A stretch of DNA of 64,000 bases from Chryseobacterium sp. LJ668 (GTDB taxonomy: Bacteria > Bacteroidota > Bacteroidia > Flavobacteriales > Weeksellaceae): contig NZ_CP080443.1 in NCBI RefSeq assembly GCF_019613955.1, forward strand, positions 3,147,001-3,211,000, in the 5' to 3' direction. Under the pieces are notes generated by a model. That model saw only the letters and a program-made list of their open reading frames with translations, did no database searches and had not been told where the DNA came from. Below, piece after piece: positions 43,818 to 53,133 of this stretch (the stretch's first letter is position 1; each line of letters opens with the position of its first letter). Position numbers and translations under genes: made by a program.

Positions 43818-44795
43818 TTATTTCTTTACCCAGCTGAACTGAAACTGCAAATCTGGCGTTGAAACTCTGTCGGTGATTTTTTGGAGTCGTGATGGAAGTT
43901 TCATCAAATATTCCTGGGCTTTTTCAGCTGTTTCAGTAAGGCCTGTGATATGTTCAATTTTCCATTCGTCTAACAATTCTTTCATGATGTTGATGTAATC
44001 CTGGCCTGTATACACCATACATCTCTGTGCTGCGTCTGAAAAATGACCCCAAAGCTCACCCGCTTTTTGTCCTGATTGTCTCATCATGTGCGCAGGCATT
44101 ACAATTTTTTTTCGCATCATATCTTCAAATGCCAAAATCATTTCCGAAGGATCAAGTTCAAGAATTTTTGCTACAAAGTGCTTGTAAGCTTTAGCATGTC
44201 TTGCCTCATCTGCTGCAATTACACCGCACATTTTTGCTAATTTTCCGTTTCCGGACTGCTTTGCCAATGTTCCTACCCTTCTGTGAGAAATATTAGTTGC
44301 AGTTTCTTGAAAACTTGTATAGACGAAGTTTCTGTAAGGATCCATGCTTGTCCCCAAATCAAAACCATCGCTTATTAAATATTGTGTTGTGATCTCCACT
44401 TCTCTCATGTTGACTCTTCCACACAGATAAAGATATTTGTTTAATAAGTCACCGTGGCGGTTTTCTTCACCTGTCCATGATCTTACCCAGTTTGCCCAGC
44501 CTACTTTTTCTTCCTGATCTACACCGTCAACGCCCATTAACCAAGATTCGTAGGATGGCAGCGCTTCTTCAGTAATACAGTCACCAATTAAAGTTACAAA
44601 GAGATCATAAGGCATCTCACGTGCAAAAGTCTGGATTTCATCCAAATCATATTTAAAATTATCACTTGAAGGATCCGGTAAATAATCTGACGGCTGCCAG
44701 ATTTTTTCAATTGGTGTTAAAAATTTATCCAGAAAAGAACCAACTTCCTTTTCCAAAATACTCATTACCTCTTTTCTTACAAGCTTATTGTACAT
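43818..44795 (-). CDS. Acyl-ACP desaturase (soluble di-iron)
   Basis: A 325-residue ferritin-like di-iron desaturase that introduces a cis double bond into acyl-ACP with O2 and ferredoxin. The iron ligands are visible as GEENRHGDLLNKYLYL (E-x2-H) and ADEARHAKAYKHFV (D-E-x2-H), each in a four-helix bundle, with SFQETATNISHRR between. It is of the plant/actinobacterial stearoyl-ACP type and of normal length. It probably sets membrane fluidity. A full -7 box lies upstream at 44819-44826. Confidence 0.9.
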   Translation of the reverse strand: MYNKLVRKEVMSILEKEVGSFLDKFLTPIEKIWQPSDYLPDPSSDNFKYDLDEIQTFAREMPYDLFVTLIGDCITEEALPSYESWLMGVDGVDQEEKVGWANWVRSWTGEENRHGDLLNKYLYLCGRVNMREVEITTQYLISDGFDLGTSMDPYRNFVYTSFQETATNISHRRVGTLAKQSGNGKLAKMCGVIAADEARHAKAYKHFVAKILELDPSEMILAFEDMMRKKIVMPAHMMRQSGQKAGELWGHFSDAAQRCMVYTGQDYINIMKELLDEWKIEHITGLTETAEKAQEYLMKLPSRLQKITDRVSTPDLQFQFSWVKK

Positions 44796-44818
44796 TTCTT
44801 AAATACGTTTATAGTTCG

Positions 44819-44826
44819 CAAATATA
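44819..44826 (-). promoter_or_regulatory. -7 promoter box for the acyl-ACP desaturase gene
   Basis: Reverse strand TATATTTG, full TAnnTTTG match, 23 bases before the ATG. An imperfect dyad TGTCA-N9-TGACA at 44863-44881 lies further upstream and could be an operator. Confidence 0.45.
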
Positions 44827-44887
44827 TTAAATTTTACTATCTGAAGCATAAAATCATATGCTTGTCATAACATGTGTGACATAAATC

Positions 44888-44914
44888 ATACCGTTATCTA
44901 AAATATAACGGTAT
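44888..44914 (-). terminator. Hairpin after gpmI
   Basis: Perfect 10-base stem ATACCGTTAT / ATAACGGTAT, 7-base loop; the T run is weak, so termination is likely but not certain. Confidence 0.55.
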
Positions 44915-44934
44915 TGTTGAAATTATTTTTCAGT

Positions 44935-46476
44935 TTAGCTTACTAAGATATCTCCGGTCATCATTTCGGGAATCTCTATTCCCATTACTGATAAAATGGT
45001 TGGTGCCATATCACCTAGTTTTCCTGGTTTTAAATTCCATTGGTGATCTTTATCCATTACAATTAAAGGTACCAAATTGGTTGAATGCTGCGTATTTGGC
45101 GATCCGTCTGCATTGATCATTACATCAGAATTACCATGATCGGCAAGGATAAAAACAGCGTAGCCGTGTTCATAAGCAACTGTAGCTACCTGCTCGATAC
45201 ATTTATCTACCGTTTCAGCAGCTCTAACAGCCGCTTCAAAAACTCCTGTATGACCCACCATATCGGTGTTTGCAAAATTTAAACAGATGAAATCTGCCGT
45301 TTCATTCTGTAATTCAGGGAGAATTGCACTTGTAATTTCGTATGCAGACATTTCCGGTTTTAAATCATAGGTCGGAACATCTTTCGGGCTTGGACACAGC
45401 AATCGTCTTTCGCCCTCGAAAGGTTTCTCACGACCGCCGGAAAAGAAAAACGTTACGTGCGGATACTTTTCTGTTTCTGCAATCCTGATTTGAGATCTGC
45501 CATTTCTTTCCAGAATCTCACCCATTGTCTCCTTTAAAACTGCTTCGTCAAAAACAACATGCACATTTTTGTATGACTTGTCATAATTTGTCAAGGTAAC
45601 ATAGTGAAGATTTAATTTTCGCATAAAATACTCCGGCATATCATGCTGACATAAAACCTCAGTGATTTCTCTGCCTCGGTCTGTACGGAAATTGAAACAG
45701 ATGACCACGTCATTATCAACAATTTTCCCGACAGGAACTACGTTTCCAATCTGAGTTTCTTTGACCAGAATAATCGGTTTAATGAACTCATCTGTAACTC
45801 CATCATTATAGGACGACTGAATAACTGAAACAGCATCTGTAGTTCGTTGCCCAATACCACTTACCATGGCATCATAGGCCAATTTTACACGTTCCCAGCG
45901 TTTGTCTCTGTCCATTGCGTAATATCTTCCGGTAACTGTTGCCAAAGCTCCGGTCGTTGTACTCATATGATCCTGCAGTTCATCAATAAAATTTAACCCT
46001 GAATGCGGATCACAGTCTCTACCGTCTGTAAATGCGTGAACATACACATTTTCGTGTAATCCGTATTCGCTGGCAGCGGTTAACAATCCCTTTAAATGAT
46101 TGATATGCGAATGTACACCTCCGTTGGAAACCAGCCCGATAAAATGTACGTTTTTTTTCTCAGTTTTAGCGTATGCAAAAGCTTCCTGAATAACCTCATC
46201 ATGGCCTAAAGTGCCACTTTCTACCGCCATATTCAGTTTTACCAAATTTTGGTAAACAACTCTTCCCGCTCCCAAATTCATATGACCCACTTCAGAATTT
46301 CCCATCTGTCCCAATGGAAGACCTACCGCAAGACCACTTGCTTCTAAAGTAGTATTCGGAAACCTCTGAAAACAGCTGTCTATAAATGGTGTTTTTGCCT
46401 GATCAAGTGCGGAAACTTCAGGATTTTGACCCAAACCCCATCCGTCAAGTATTGCCAGTATTGCTTTTTTTGACAT
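44935..46476 (-). CDS. gpmI: 2,3-bisphosphoglycerate-independent phosphoglycerate mutase
   Basis: Glycolytic Mn-dependent mutase of 513 residues, interconverting 3- and 2-phosphoglycerate. The phosphoserine nucleophile is S61 in GQMGNSEVGHMNLGAGR. Metal-site motifs are LDGWG at the start and ILADHGNSDVM plus NTQHSTNLVPLIV at the end; FNFRTDRGREITEVL and HAFTDGRDCDPHSGLNFI contact substrate. A full -7 box is just upstream. It is a monocistronic unit, divergent from yciH. Confidence 0.96.
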   Translation of the reverse strand: MSKKAILAILDGWGLGQNPEVSALDQAKTPFIDSCFQRFPNTTLEASGLAVGLPLGQMGNSEVGHMNLGAGRVVYQNLVKLNMAVESGTLGHDEVIQEAFAYAKTEKKNVHFIGLVSNGGVHSHINHLKGLLTAASEYGLHENVYVHAFTDGRDCDPHSGLNFIDELQDHMSTTTGALATVTGRYYAMDRDKRWERVKLAYDAMVSGIGQRTTDAVSVIQSSYNDGVTDEFIKPIILVKETQIGNVVPVGKIVDNDVVICFNFRTDRGREITEVLCQHDMPEYFMRKLNLHYVTLTNYDKSYKNVHVVFDEAVLKETMGEILERNGRSQIRIAETEKYPHVTFFFSGGREKPFEGERRLLCPSPKDVPTYDLKPEMSAYEITSAILPELQNETADFICLNFANTDMVGHTGVFEAAVRAAETVDKCIEQVATVAYEHGYAVFILADHGNSDVMINADGSPNTQHSTNLVPLIVMDKDHQWNLKPGKLGDMAPTILSVMGIEIPEMMTGDILVS

Positions 46477-46496
46477 TCTTAATTTATTTTTACAAA

Positions 46497-46504
46497 CAAA
46501 TTTA
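46497..46504 (-). promoter_or_regulatory. -7 promoter box for gpmI
   Basis: Reverse strand TAAATTTG, full TAnnTTTG match, 20 bases before the ATG at 46476. Confidence 0.45.
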
Positions 46505-46583
46505 TTGATTTTAAAGTGAATTGAAGAATTTGACTGACCTAATTTTATTAAAGAACTTCGGCTCTGCCAAACAAATATTTTAT

Positions 46584-46591
46584 TAATTTTG
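46584..46591 (+). promoter_or_regulatory. -7 promoter box abutting the yciH start
   Basis: TAATTTTG, full TAnnTTTG match, ends only 4 bases before the ATG at 46596, so the mRNA should be leaderless or nearly so. Confidence 0.5.
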
Positions 46592-46595
46592 CCAT

Positions 46596-46919
46596 ATGGA
46601 TTTACGTGATCAACTCAAAAACCTTTTTCCTGAGCATGAAGAGCAGGATTTTCAGATGCCTGAAGCAGAATTTAAGCAGAGAGAACCTTTGGTGTGTAAG
46701 TTTGAAAAGAAAGGCAGAAACGGAAAACCCGTAACTATTGTAGAAGGTTGGGAAGGCAGTGAGGAAGATTTGAAAAGAATCTCAAAAAAAATAAAAACCA
46801 CATTGGGAATTGGTGGTTCTGAAAAAGATGGAACTATTATCATCCAAGGTGATAACCGTGATAAAATCATGGCGATTCTGAAAGATATGGGTTTTAAAAC
46901 AAAAAGAGTCGGTGGATAA
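46596..46919 (+). CDS. yciH: SUI1/eIF1-family translation factor, YciH-like
   Basis: A 107-residue protein with the SUI1 fold. The core is VCKFEKKGRNGKPVTIVEGWEGSEEDLKRISKKIKTTLGIGGSEKDGTIIIQGDNRDKIMAILKDMGFK, with the basic loop and GIGGS turn of the family. It is related to eIF1, which checks start-codon choice at the small ribosomal subunit; bacterial YciH has been tied to stress-time initiation control. The -7 box is 4 bases from the ATG. It is monocistronic, and its stop lies 1 base from the end of the convergent LRR gene. Confidence 0.92.
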   Translation: MDLRDQLKNLFPEHEEQDFQMPEAEFKQREPLVCKFEKKGRNGKPVTIVEGWEGSEEDLKRISKKIKTTLGIGGSEKDGTIIIQGDNRDKIMAILKDMGFKTKRVGG

Positions 46920-46920
46920 T

Positions 46921-47820
46921 TTAAAAATAAATCTGCGTCTGAGGCATTAATGCTTTCAACTTTTGAATGGTGGATTTTTCCATCGGATTTCCAGTTAAAA
47001 TTAATGTTTTAAGATTTTTAAGCTTTTCAAATTCTATTGGAAGATTCTTCAAACGGTTATTAGCCAAATTCAGGCTTACAATACTTTTTAATCCTTTTAT
47101 TTTAGGCGAAATTTCTTTAAGATTATTATCACTTGCATTCAGAAATTCAAGATTTTTAGATTTAAAAAGAAATTCGGGAAGCTGTACAATTGAGTTTTGC
47201 TGAAGTTCAAGGTATTTTATCTCTCCAGGAAACTGTACATCGGCTAAGTCATTAATCTGATTGGCAGAAAGGTTTAAAAACTTTAGATTTTTAATTTTGT
47301 CGAGATCTTTTGATATAAAACTGATCTGGTTGTTCTGAAGATTGATTTCTTCCAAAGCAGGAATTTCTAATAAAGCTTCAGGAAAAACATTGAGATTATT
47401 GGCTTCAAAATGAACAATTTTTAGCTTCTGAAGCTTTGCTAAGTTAGAATTTATTTTTGTCAAACTGTTGAGACCTATCGAAAAAGTAGTCAGCTTTTCC
47501 AACTCGCCAATCTCATCCGGAATACATTTTATACCGTTTGAATTGATATTTAAATATTCGAGTTCTTTTAAACTGAAAATTTCTTTATCCATTTTTTCTA
47601 ATTTATTTCCCATTATATTCAGGAAAAAAAGAGAATCCATTTTTACAATATCAGGCGGAATATTGAACATTCCCTTTTCTCTGAAACTTATGCTGTATAT
47701 TGTTTTACCACTTTTCAGCGCCTCATCTATATCGGTATATGTAGGATATTTCAGAGGATCAATCTGGGCTTTTGTGTGAGTAAGAGCCAAAAATGCAAGA
47801 ATAAAGATTAATTTTTTCAT
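46921..47820 (-). CDS. Secreted leucine-rich-repeat protein
   Basis: A 299-residue exported protein. Signal peptide MKKLIFILAFLALTHTKAQ, a short strand region, then about eight leucine-rich repeats of roughly 23 residues (for example LEYLNINSNGIKCIPDEIGEL, LKFLNLSANQIND, LKTLILTGNPM) and no C-terminal sorting domain. LRR proteins serve as binding scaffolds; target unknown. Located between a convergent yciH and a terminator serving the PhoX-like gene. Confidence 0.86.
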   Translation of the reverse strand: MKKLIFILAFLALTHTKAQIDPLKYPTYTDIDEALKSGKTIYSISFREKGMFNIPPDIVKMDSLFFLNIMGNKLEKMDKEIFSLKELEYLNINSNGIKCIPDEIGELEKLTTFSIGLNSLTKINSNLAKLQKLKIVHFEANNLNVFPEALLEIPALEEINLQNNQISFISKDLDKIKNLKFLNLSANQINDLADVQFPGEIKYLELQQNSIVQLPEFLFKSKNLEFLNASDNNLKEISPKIKGLKSIVSLNLANNRLKNLPIEFEKLKNLKTLILTGNPMEKSTIQKLKALMPQTQIYF

Positions 47821-47832
47821 ATAAAATAAAAA

Positions 47833-47860
47833 GCCGCCGGCAAAGAAACTGCCGGCAGCT
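47833..47860 (-). terminator. Intrinsic terminator after the PhoX-like gene
   Basis: GCCGGCA / TGCCGGC stem with an outer AGC/GCT pair and 7-base loop; T run on the leftward side. Confidence 0.8.
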
Positions 47861-47878
47861 GAGAAAGAAATTAAGTAA

Positions 47879-50020
47879 TTACTTTTTGAGAATTTTCACG
47901 GTTTTTTGGAATCCTTCAGCTTCAATATTCAGCATCAAAACTCTTGAAACTTGAAGTTGAGCGGTGAAATCTAATTCTAAAACAGAATTATTTCCTGTAA
48001 ATTTCTTGGTATAAACAATTTTACCATCCATGCTGTACGCAGTCACTTCCAGGTTTTTCAATGCTTTTGGAGAATTGATTTTTACCAGTCCTGAAGTTGG
48101 GTTAGGAGAAACTGTAACTTCTGTTTGTGCAATAGCTTCGGTAGTTCCTAAGGTGGTATTTGTTCCTAAAAATTGCTTTAAAGCAATCACCATGGTTGCA
48201 GATTTGCCTTTGTAATTGATTACATTACCAGTAGCATCAATGTCGGTATCTATCGACGCATCAGGATGCTGGACTGAGAAAAATCCGAATTTGTGATCTG
48301 GCGTAAACGTAAGACCGGTAGGCTCAGAACCAGCAGGCATTGATGCAAACAATCTTACTTTAGGATTTGCTTCTGTATGATCCGGAGCAATAACCCAGAT
48401 GTAGTTTTTACCGCCATCCTGAAGTACCCAAAGATTTCCTAATTCGTCAAATGTAAGGTTATCATTACCATCGCCCCATGTTTCTGTTTTAGTTCCTTGT
48501 GCTGTATTGAAAGAATATTGAGTTGTCAGGCCCCCTGCGAAAACTTCTACCTGAGAAGCTGTTGTTCCGTTATCCTGCAGTCTGTATATTTTGTTTAACC
48601 CTTTTGCAGTAAAGTATACTTTCCCGTCAAGTGGACTGATTTCTACATCTTCAACACCGTTGAACGCCGTTCCGCCTAAAGACAATGCAAGAGCCTGCGT
48701 GTTATTTTGGTCTGCCTGTAATTTATTAGGAACCTGTACCCATGTTCCGGTAGTACCGGTAGGATTTCCGTTAGATAAAGGCTGGTCTAAATGCAATACA
48801 TATAAATTCCCCGATGTAAGATTATTTGGGGTATCCATTACATATTTGTATACCAGATTGGTACCGCCATCTTCACCATAGTAAGCGATTGTTCCGGCAT
48901 TATTTACTACCACATTTTCGTGGTTCATAATACCCATCTGCCAAAGCTTATCTTTTGTTCCGCCAGGATTGTGAGAAAGTACCTGAGCCGTTGCAGGATC
49001 AATTTCTACCAACCAGCCATAATCTTTGAAACCATCTGCATTGCTATCACCAAGAGCAACTTGCTCTTCTGCTGTAACAATTGTTCCCCAAGGTGTAACG
49101 CCGCCGGAACAGTTTCTGATGGTCTGAACCAAACTCGTTGCAGAAAAACTAACTCCTCTTGATTTCGTTAATGCCCAAAGTTTAGTAGTAGCGTTATAAT
49201 TGATTTCTGCCATGGTCACTCCACCAGGATTGGTTTCATGATTTACAGACAGATAACCATTTGTGCTGCTTGCGCTTTTTGGTACATACCCTGTAAAATC
49301 ATTTTGCCCGCCAACAAAACCACCACCTTCTGTATATGCATCACCTTCTTTTAGGATCATCTGAAATGCGTGCTCAGTAGGAATAATTAATTTTGCAGTC
49401 TGTGAGGTAGGAACGATAGAAGTAAAACAGCTGATGTGAGTTCCTGTACAAGTAGTTGGATTAATTACAGTAGTGTTTTTAAGATAGGCATCAATCGTTA
49501 AATCTGAGCTCGTTGCACTTCTATTGTGTAATTCGATAGAAATTCTGTTAACTCCCTGTACAAATTTGTTCTTAGGAATAGAGAAAATATTGATCGCTGT
49601 TTCTGCTGCTCCATCTATTATAGTTGTTGAGAAATCACCGTGATTAACTGTACCTGCAGGCATGTTGTCTCTTATCACTTCTTCCCCATTCAGATATACG
49701 ATAATACCGTCATCTCTTCTTACACCAAATTCCATGGTATTGGTAAGATCAGCTAAGTTTACGGTAAAATCTTTTGTAAGGTAAGCAGTATCTACACCAG
49801 CAACAAAAGATGTAGTTACCGGATCGCCATATCCTAACGGTCCGTTTCCTGATGGCCATGCCGATGTATCATAATTGGCATTTTTCCATGTGCTGACAAG
49901 CGCTACGTCATTGTCATTATATCTCCAAGATGATCCCTGACCAAAAATTATAGTCTGGGCCTGAAATGCCTGGCTTGTAATAAGAGCAAGCGCTGCAACT
50001 GTAAGTAGTTTTCTTTTCAC
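47879..50020 (-). CDS. PhoX/DUF839-like secreted protein with T9SS sorting domain
   Basis: A 713-residue secreted protein. Signal peptide to about residue 21 (LITSQAFQAQ). Residues to about 190 form a galactose-binding-like domain (GVRRDDGIIVYLNGEEVIRDN). Then comes a DUF839/PhoX-like propeller with GYLSVNHETNPGGVTMAEI, WGTIVTAEEQ, MGIMNHENVVV and NGVEDVEISPLDGKVYFTA, characteristic of the Ca/Fe-binding phosphatase PhoX. The C-terminus (TEVTVSPNPTSGLVKINSPKAL...) is a T9SS sorting domain. It would be an extracellular phosphatase. It has its own -7 box and lies next to a peroxidase gene in the same direction. Confidence 0.85.
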   Translation of the reverse strand: MKRKLLTVAALALITSQAFQAQTIIFGQGSSWRYNDNDVALVSTWKNANYDTSAWPSGNGPLGYGDPVTTSFVAGVDTAYLTKDFTVNLADLTNTMEFGVRRDDGIIVYLNGEEVIRDNMPAGTVNHGDFSTTIIDGAAETAINIFSIPKNKFVQGVNRISIELHNRSATSSDLTIDAYLKNTTVINPTTCTGTHISCFTSIVPTSQTAKLIIPTEHAFQMILKEGDAYTEGGGFVGGQNDFTGYVPKSASSTNGYLSVNHETNPGGVTMAEINYNATTKLWALTKSRGVSFSATSLVQTIRNCSGGVTPWGTIVTAEEQVALGDSNADGFKDYGWLVEIDPATAQVLSHNPGGTKDKLWQMGIMNHENVVVNNAGTIAYYGEDGGTNLVYKYVMDTPNNLTSGNLYVLHLDQPLSNGNPTGTTGTWVQVPNKLQADQNNTQALALSLGGTAFNGVEDVEISPLDGKVYFTAKGLNKIYRLQDNGTTASQVEVFAGGLTTQYSFNTAQGTKTETWGDGNDNLTFDELGNLWVLQDGGKNYIWVIAPDHTEANPKVRLFASMPAGSEPTGLTFTPDHKFGFFSVQHPDASIDTDIDATGNVINYKGKSATMVIALKQFLGTNTTLGTTEAIAQTEVTVSPNPTSGLVKINSPKALKNLEVTAYSMDGKIVYTKKFTGNNSVLELDFTAQLQVSRVLMLNIEAEGFQKTVKILKK

Positions 50021-50046
50021 TTTTTTAATACTTTATTTTTTCAATG

Positions 50047-50054
50047 CAAAGCTA
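50047..50054 (-). promoter_or_regulatory. -7 promoter box for the PhoX-like gene
   Basis: Reverse strand TAGCTTTG, full TAnnTTTG match, 26 bases before the ATG. It makes separate transcription from the peroxidase gene likely. Confidence 0.45.
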
Positions 50055-50190
50055 CCTGATTGGCCGGGAGAGTCTATTAATAGGGTTTTAATTAAATCAT
50101 CTCAAATATTAATTAATCTCAAACCTAATGTTACGGGGATTAAATTAGTGTTAAGTAAATTTTGTTAGGATGATAGATTTAAACTGAAAT

Positions 50191-52038
50191 CTACTTGACT
50201 TTCGTTTTACTGATATCGGTTAAGGAGTTTAAGAACGCAATGATCTGTTTGATTTCATTTTCTGTAAGATTCAGCTTATCTGCAGGCAGCGTCTGGTTAT
50301 TAATTTTCAATCCTAAACCTTCTGCCCCGCCTTCATTATAAAAATCTAAAACTTCTTCAAGAGTGTTGAAAGCTCCGTTGTGAAAGTAAGGTTTAGTTAA
50401 AGCAATATTTCTAACCGTCATGGTTTTAAAAGAATTCTCATATATCCATGAATCTTCCTTTTTTACATTGCTTTTTATTCTTCCCTGATCAGAATCTATT
50501 TCTACAGGAAGAGTTTTGATCGGTTTTTTAGTAACCCCCAAAACTTCAGATTCATTTTCATTAAAAAACGGCGGAACCAATCCTGAAAAATGGGGAGCAA
50601 AATGACAGGTCGCACAGTTGGCTTTTCCCATGAAAAGATTAAATCCTTTTTTTGCATCCTGAGAAATATCTTTTTCGTTTCTCATAAACTTGTCAAAATC
50701 ACTATCAAAAGAATATAATGAGGCTACGTACGAACTTAATGCTTTAGAAAAATTTTGTTTATCAATATTCCCATTTTTAAAGGCTTTGCGGAATGCTTTT
50801 TTATATTCAGACTTTATTTTCAGTTTTTTAATAATACTTTCATAGCTTGTATTAAATTCCTGATCGTTGTAGATCACATGCTCTGCCTGCTGTTCCAGAT
50901 AAAAAGCACGCATATCGTAGAAAAATCTCTTAGCAAAAACTGCATTATATAATGAAGGAGAATTTCTTAAAACGGTTTTTCCTTCTGCATTGCTTAAAGA
51001 TTTAGTTTTAAGATCGGTAAAAGCATTTTCCGGGAGATGGCAAGATGCACAGCTCATTTTCCCATTGTCGCTGAGATTTTGGTCATAGAAAATTTCTTTT
51101 CCCAAAGCTTTCAGATCGTCACTATCTTCGGAACTTTTTAAAATTGTATAAAAATAGGGATCCAGAAAATCACTGCTGAAAAAGTTTTTGTTGGCAACAT
51201 TCCAGCCTGAAAATTCTTTCAGATCCTCTGTATTCCCATCCCAATTTCCTAACTCTTCGTATAGTGGCTGAAGGCATTTTTTATAAAATTCAATTCTGTC
51301 AAAAGTTTCAAAATCCTTGTTTTTTGAGAGATAAGAAATACTTTCAGATAATAATTGAACTGCTTTTTGTGTACTGTAATTTTTAAAATATAAATCTTCC
51401 TGAATATATTTTTTCATTCCTGTCAAAGCAAAGGCAGCTTCTTGAGAGATATTTAAAGATCCGGGCGTATCAAAACCCGTCAATCCTAATGTATAGATCC
51501 TGATCAACTCGATTCTTAGAGGAAGCGTTTTATTATTTCCTTTACTCAAGCCGTTTTTTACTGAACTCAAATAAAAATTGTTGTAATTGTTGTACAGATA
51601 ATCTGTGATCTCAATGATTTTCTTTTTTTGTTCAGCAATATTATCAGAAAAAATCAATTCATCCAAAACCTGTAAACCTTCCGGCGGAAGTGTGTAAGCA
51701 GCAGTTCCGGCAGCTTCGATCCTGAATAATGGTGCAGCATTGAGATGTGTTTTAGAAAACTCGGGATAGTGATAGGCAATGTAAAATTCTATTTCTTTAT
51801 ATGAATTTCTGGTATCTCTTAAAGATTTCTGAAGTTGTTCTGCATTTATTTTATCTTCATCAAAAAGATAAACATCTGATTTTAATTTTTCAAGATGCGT
51901 TTTAAAATTTAGCAAACCTTCAGTAATAAAGGTTTTTTCCGTCGCTGAACCCTTATCTGGCGAATTGAATGACACTGAAGCGATGCCTATAAATAAAACA
52001 AGTAAAAGTAATGGATAAGATTTCGCAAAATTTTTCAT
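50191..52038 (-). CDS. Di-haem cytochrome c peroxidase/MauG-like protein with long N-terminal domain
   Basis: A 615-residue exported protein. N-terminal hydrophobic export signal (YPLLLLVLFIGIASVSF). Residues 30 to about 300 are helical, with no recognised family, although a PPEGLQVLDELIF stretch recalls imelysin-type proteins. Residues 300-615 are a di-haem peroxidase/MauG domain with CASCH (about 329) and CATCH (about 474), then FHNGAFNTLEEVLDFYNEGG. Normal CCPs are about 330-350 residues, so it is nearly double. The ATG at 52038 is preferred, since a -7 box (52042-52049) overlaps an upstream start. PhoX-like gene follows after 170 bases. Confidence 0.87.
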   Translation of the reverse strand: MKNFAKSYPLLLLVLFIGIASVSFNSPDKGSATEKTFITEGLLNFKTHLEKLKSDVYLFDEDKINAEQLQKSLRDTRNSYKEIEFYIAYHYPEFSKTHLNAAPLFRIEAAGTAAYTLPPEGLQVLDELIFSDNIAEQKKKIIEITDYLYNNYNNFYLSSVKNGLSKGNNKTLPLRIELIRIYTLGLTGFDTPGSLNISQEAAFALTGMKKYIQEDLYFKNYSTQKAVQLLSESISYLSKNKDFETFDRIEFYKKCLQPLYEELGNWDGNTEDLKEFSGWNVANKNFFSSDFLDPYFYTILKSSEDSDDLKALGKEIFYDQNLSDNGKMSCASCHLPENAFTDLKTKSLSNAEGKTVLRNSPSLYNAVFAKRFFYDMRAFYLEQQAEHVIYNDQEFNTSYESIIKKLKIKSEYKKAFRKAFKNGNIDKQNFSKALSSYVASLYSFDSDFDKFMRNEKDISQDAKKGFNLFMGKANCATCHFAPHFSGLVPPFFNENESEVLGVTKKPIKTLPVEIDSDQGRIKSNVKKEDSWIYENSFKTMTVRNIALTKPYFHNGAFNTLEEVLDFYNEGGAEGLGLKINNQTLPADKLNLTENEIKQIIAFLNSLTDISKTKVK

Positions 52039-52041
52039 GTG

Positions 52042-52049
52042 CAAAACTA
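52042..52049 (-). promoter_or_regulatory. -7 promoter box abutting the peroxidase start
   Basis: Reverse strand TAGTTTTG, full TAnnTTTG match, only 3 bases before the ATG at 52038; near-leaderless message expected. Confidence 0.45.
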
Positions 52050-52179
52050 TCATCTTGACATTACCGCAGTTTTAACGAAAAATTAAATAATGTTTATATT
52101 TTGCTTCATTTAATTTTCTTTAATTTTAAATCCTTGGAAAAAAATCAGATTTACAAATAACTAAACTATATAAAGATCT

Positions 52180-53034
52180 ATGCTAAATAAACTTGCAGCG
52201 TCAGAGCTGGTACTGAATGAAGACGGAAGCGTCTATCACTTGAACCTGTTACCGGAAGATATTGCTGATAAAATAATCCTTGTCGGAGATCCTGACCGTG
52301 TACCAAAAGTTTCAAAATATTTTGATAAGGTAGAAATCAAGAAAAATAAAAGAGAATTTTATACCCACACAGGAATCTTGCGAGGCGAACGAATTTCTGT
52401 CATGTCTACCGGCATCGGAACCGAGAATATCGATATTGTAATGAATGAACTTGACGCTTTGGTGAATATAGATCTTAAGAAAAAAGAATTTATGACCGAA
52501 CACAAATCTCTGCAACTTTACAGAATGGGAACCTGCGGAAGCGTAAATCCCGACGTGCAGGTTGATAACATGCTTGTAACGGAGAATGTGGTAGGGCTAG
52601 ACGGTCTTATGAATTTTTATCAGGATTATGAGTTTGAAAATGATTTTTCCAAAAATTTTTTAGAAAAATTCCCGTACGAGAAAATAAAACCTATGCTCTA
52701 CTTCTCTGAATGGTCAGAAGAATTAGGGGAAATATTTATAGATGCCAAATATAAAGGCAACACCGCTACTTTTCCGGGATTTTATGCGCCTCAGGGAAGA
52801 GAACTCCGTTTAAAAGCTTTAGATGATAAATTTCTTGAAACTTTAAATGATTTGGGAATCACCAATTTTGAAATGGAAACTTCTGCTATTTATGCTTTCT
52901 CTAAACTTTTAGGACACCAAGCAATAACCGTTAATAATGTAATTGCCAACAGAAGACGCGGTGAATTTTCTACTAATCATCATCAGTCGGAGAAGAATTT
53001 GATTGAATGGGTTTTGGAGAGAGTGATCAAGTAA
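52180..53034 (+). CDS. Nucleoside phosphorylase, uridine phosphorylase-like
   Basis: A 284-residue NP-I family phosphorylase that splits a nucleoside with phosphate into base and ribose 1-phosphate. The phosphate site is LVGDPDRVPKVS and TGIGTENIDIVMNELDAL, the mid GTCGSVN motif is present (YRMGTCGSVNPDV), and FEMETSAIYAFSKLLGHQAITVNNVIANR carries the ribose-binding Met-Glu pair. The layout is longer than E. coli Udp (253) by an insertion near residue 140. Substrate (uridine or purine) is uncertain. Monocistronic. Confidence 0.87.
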   Translation: MLNKLAASELVLNEDGSVYHLNLLPEDIADKIILVGDPDRVPKVSKYFDKVEIKKNKREFYTHTGILRGERISVMSTGIGTENIDIVMNELDALVNIDLKKKEFMTEHKSLQLYRMGTCGSVNPDVQVDNMLVTENVVGLDGLMNFYQDYEFENDFSKNFLEKFPYEKIKPMLYFSEWSEELGEIFIDAKYKGNTATFPGFYAPQGRELRLKALDDKFLETLNDLGITNFEMETSAIYAFSKLLGHQAITVNNVIANRRRGEFSTNHHQSEKNLIEWVLERVIK

Positions 53035-53133
53035 TCCTCTATTAAAACTTTAAGAAAAGTTTAACAATGCATTTTTTCTTTAGGAATAGTTCTTGTTTAT
53101 TCAATCATATCTAACACTTAAATACTTAATATT

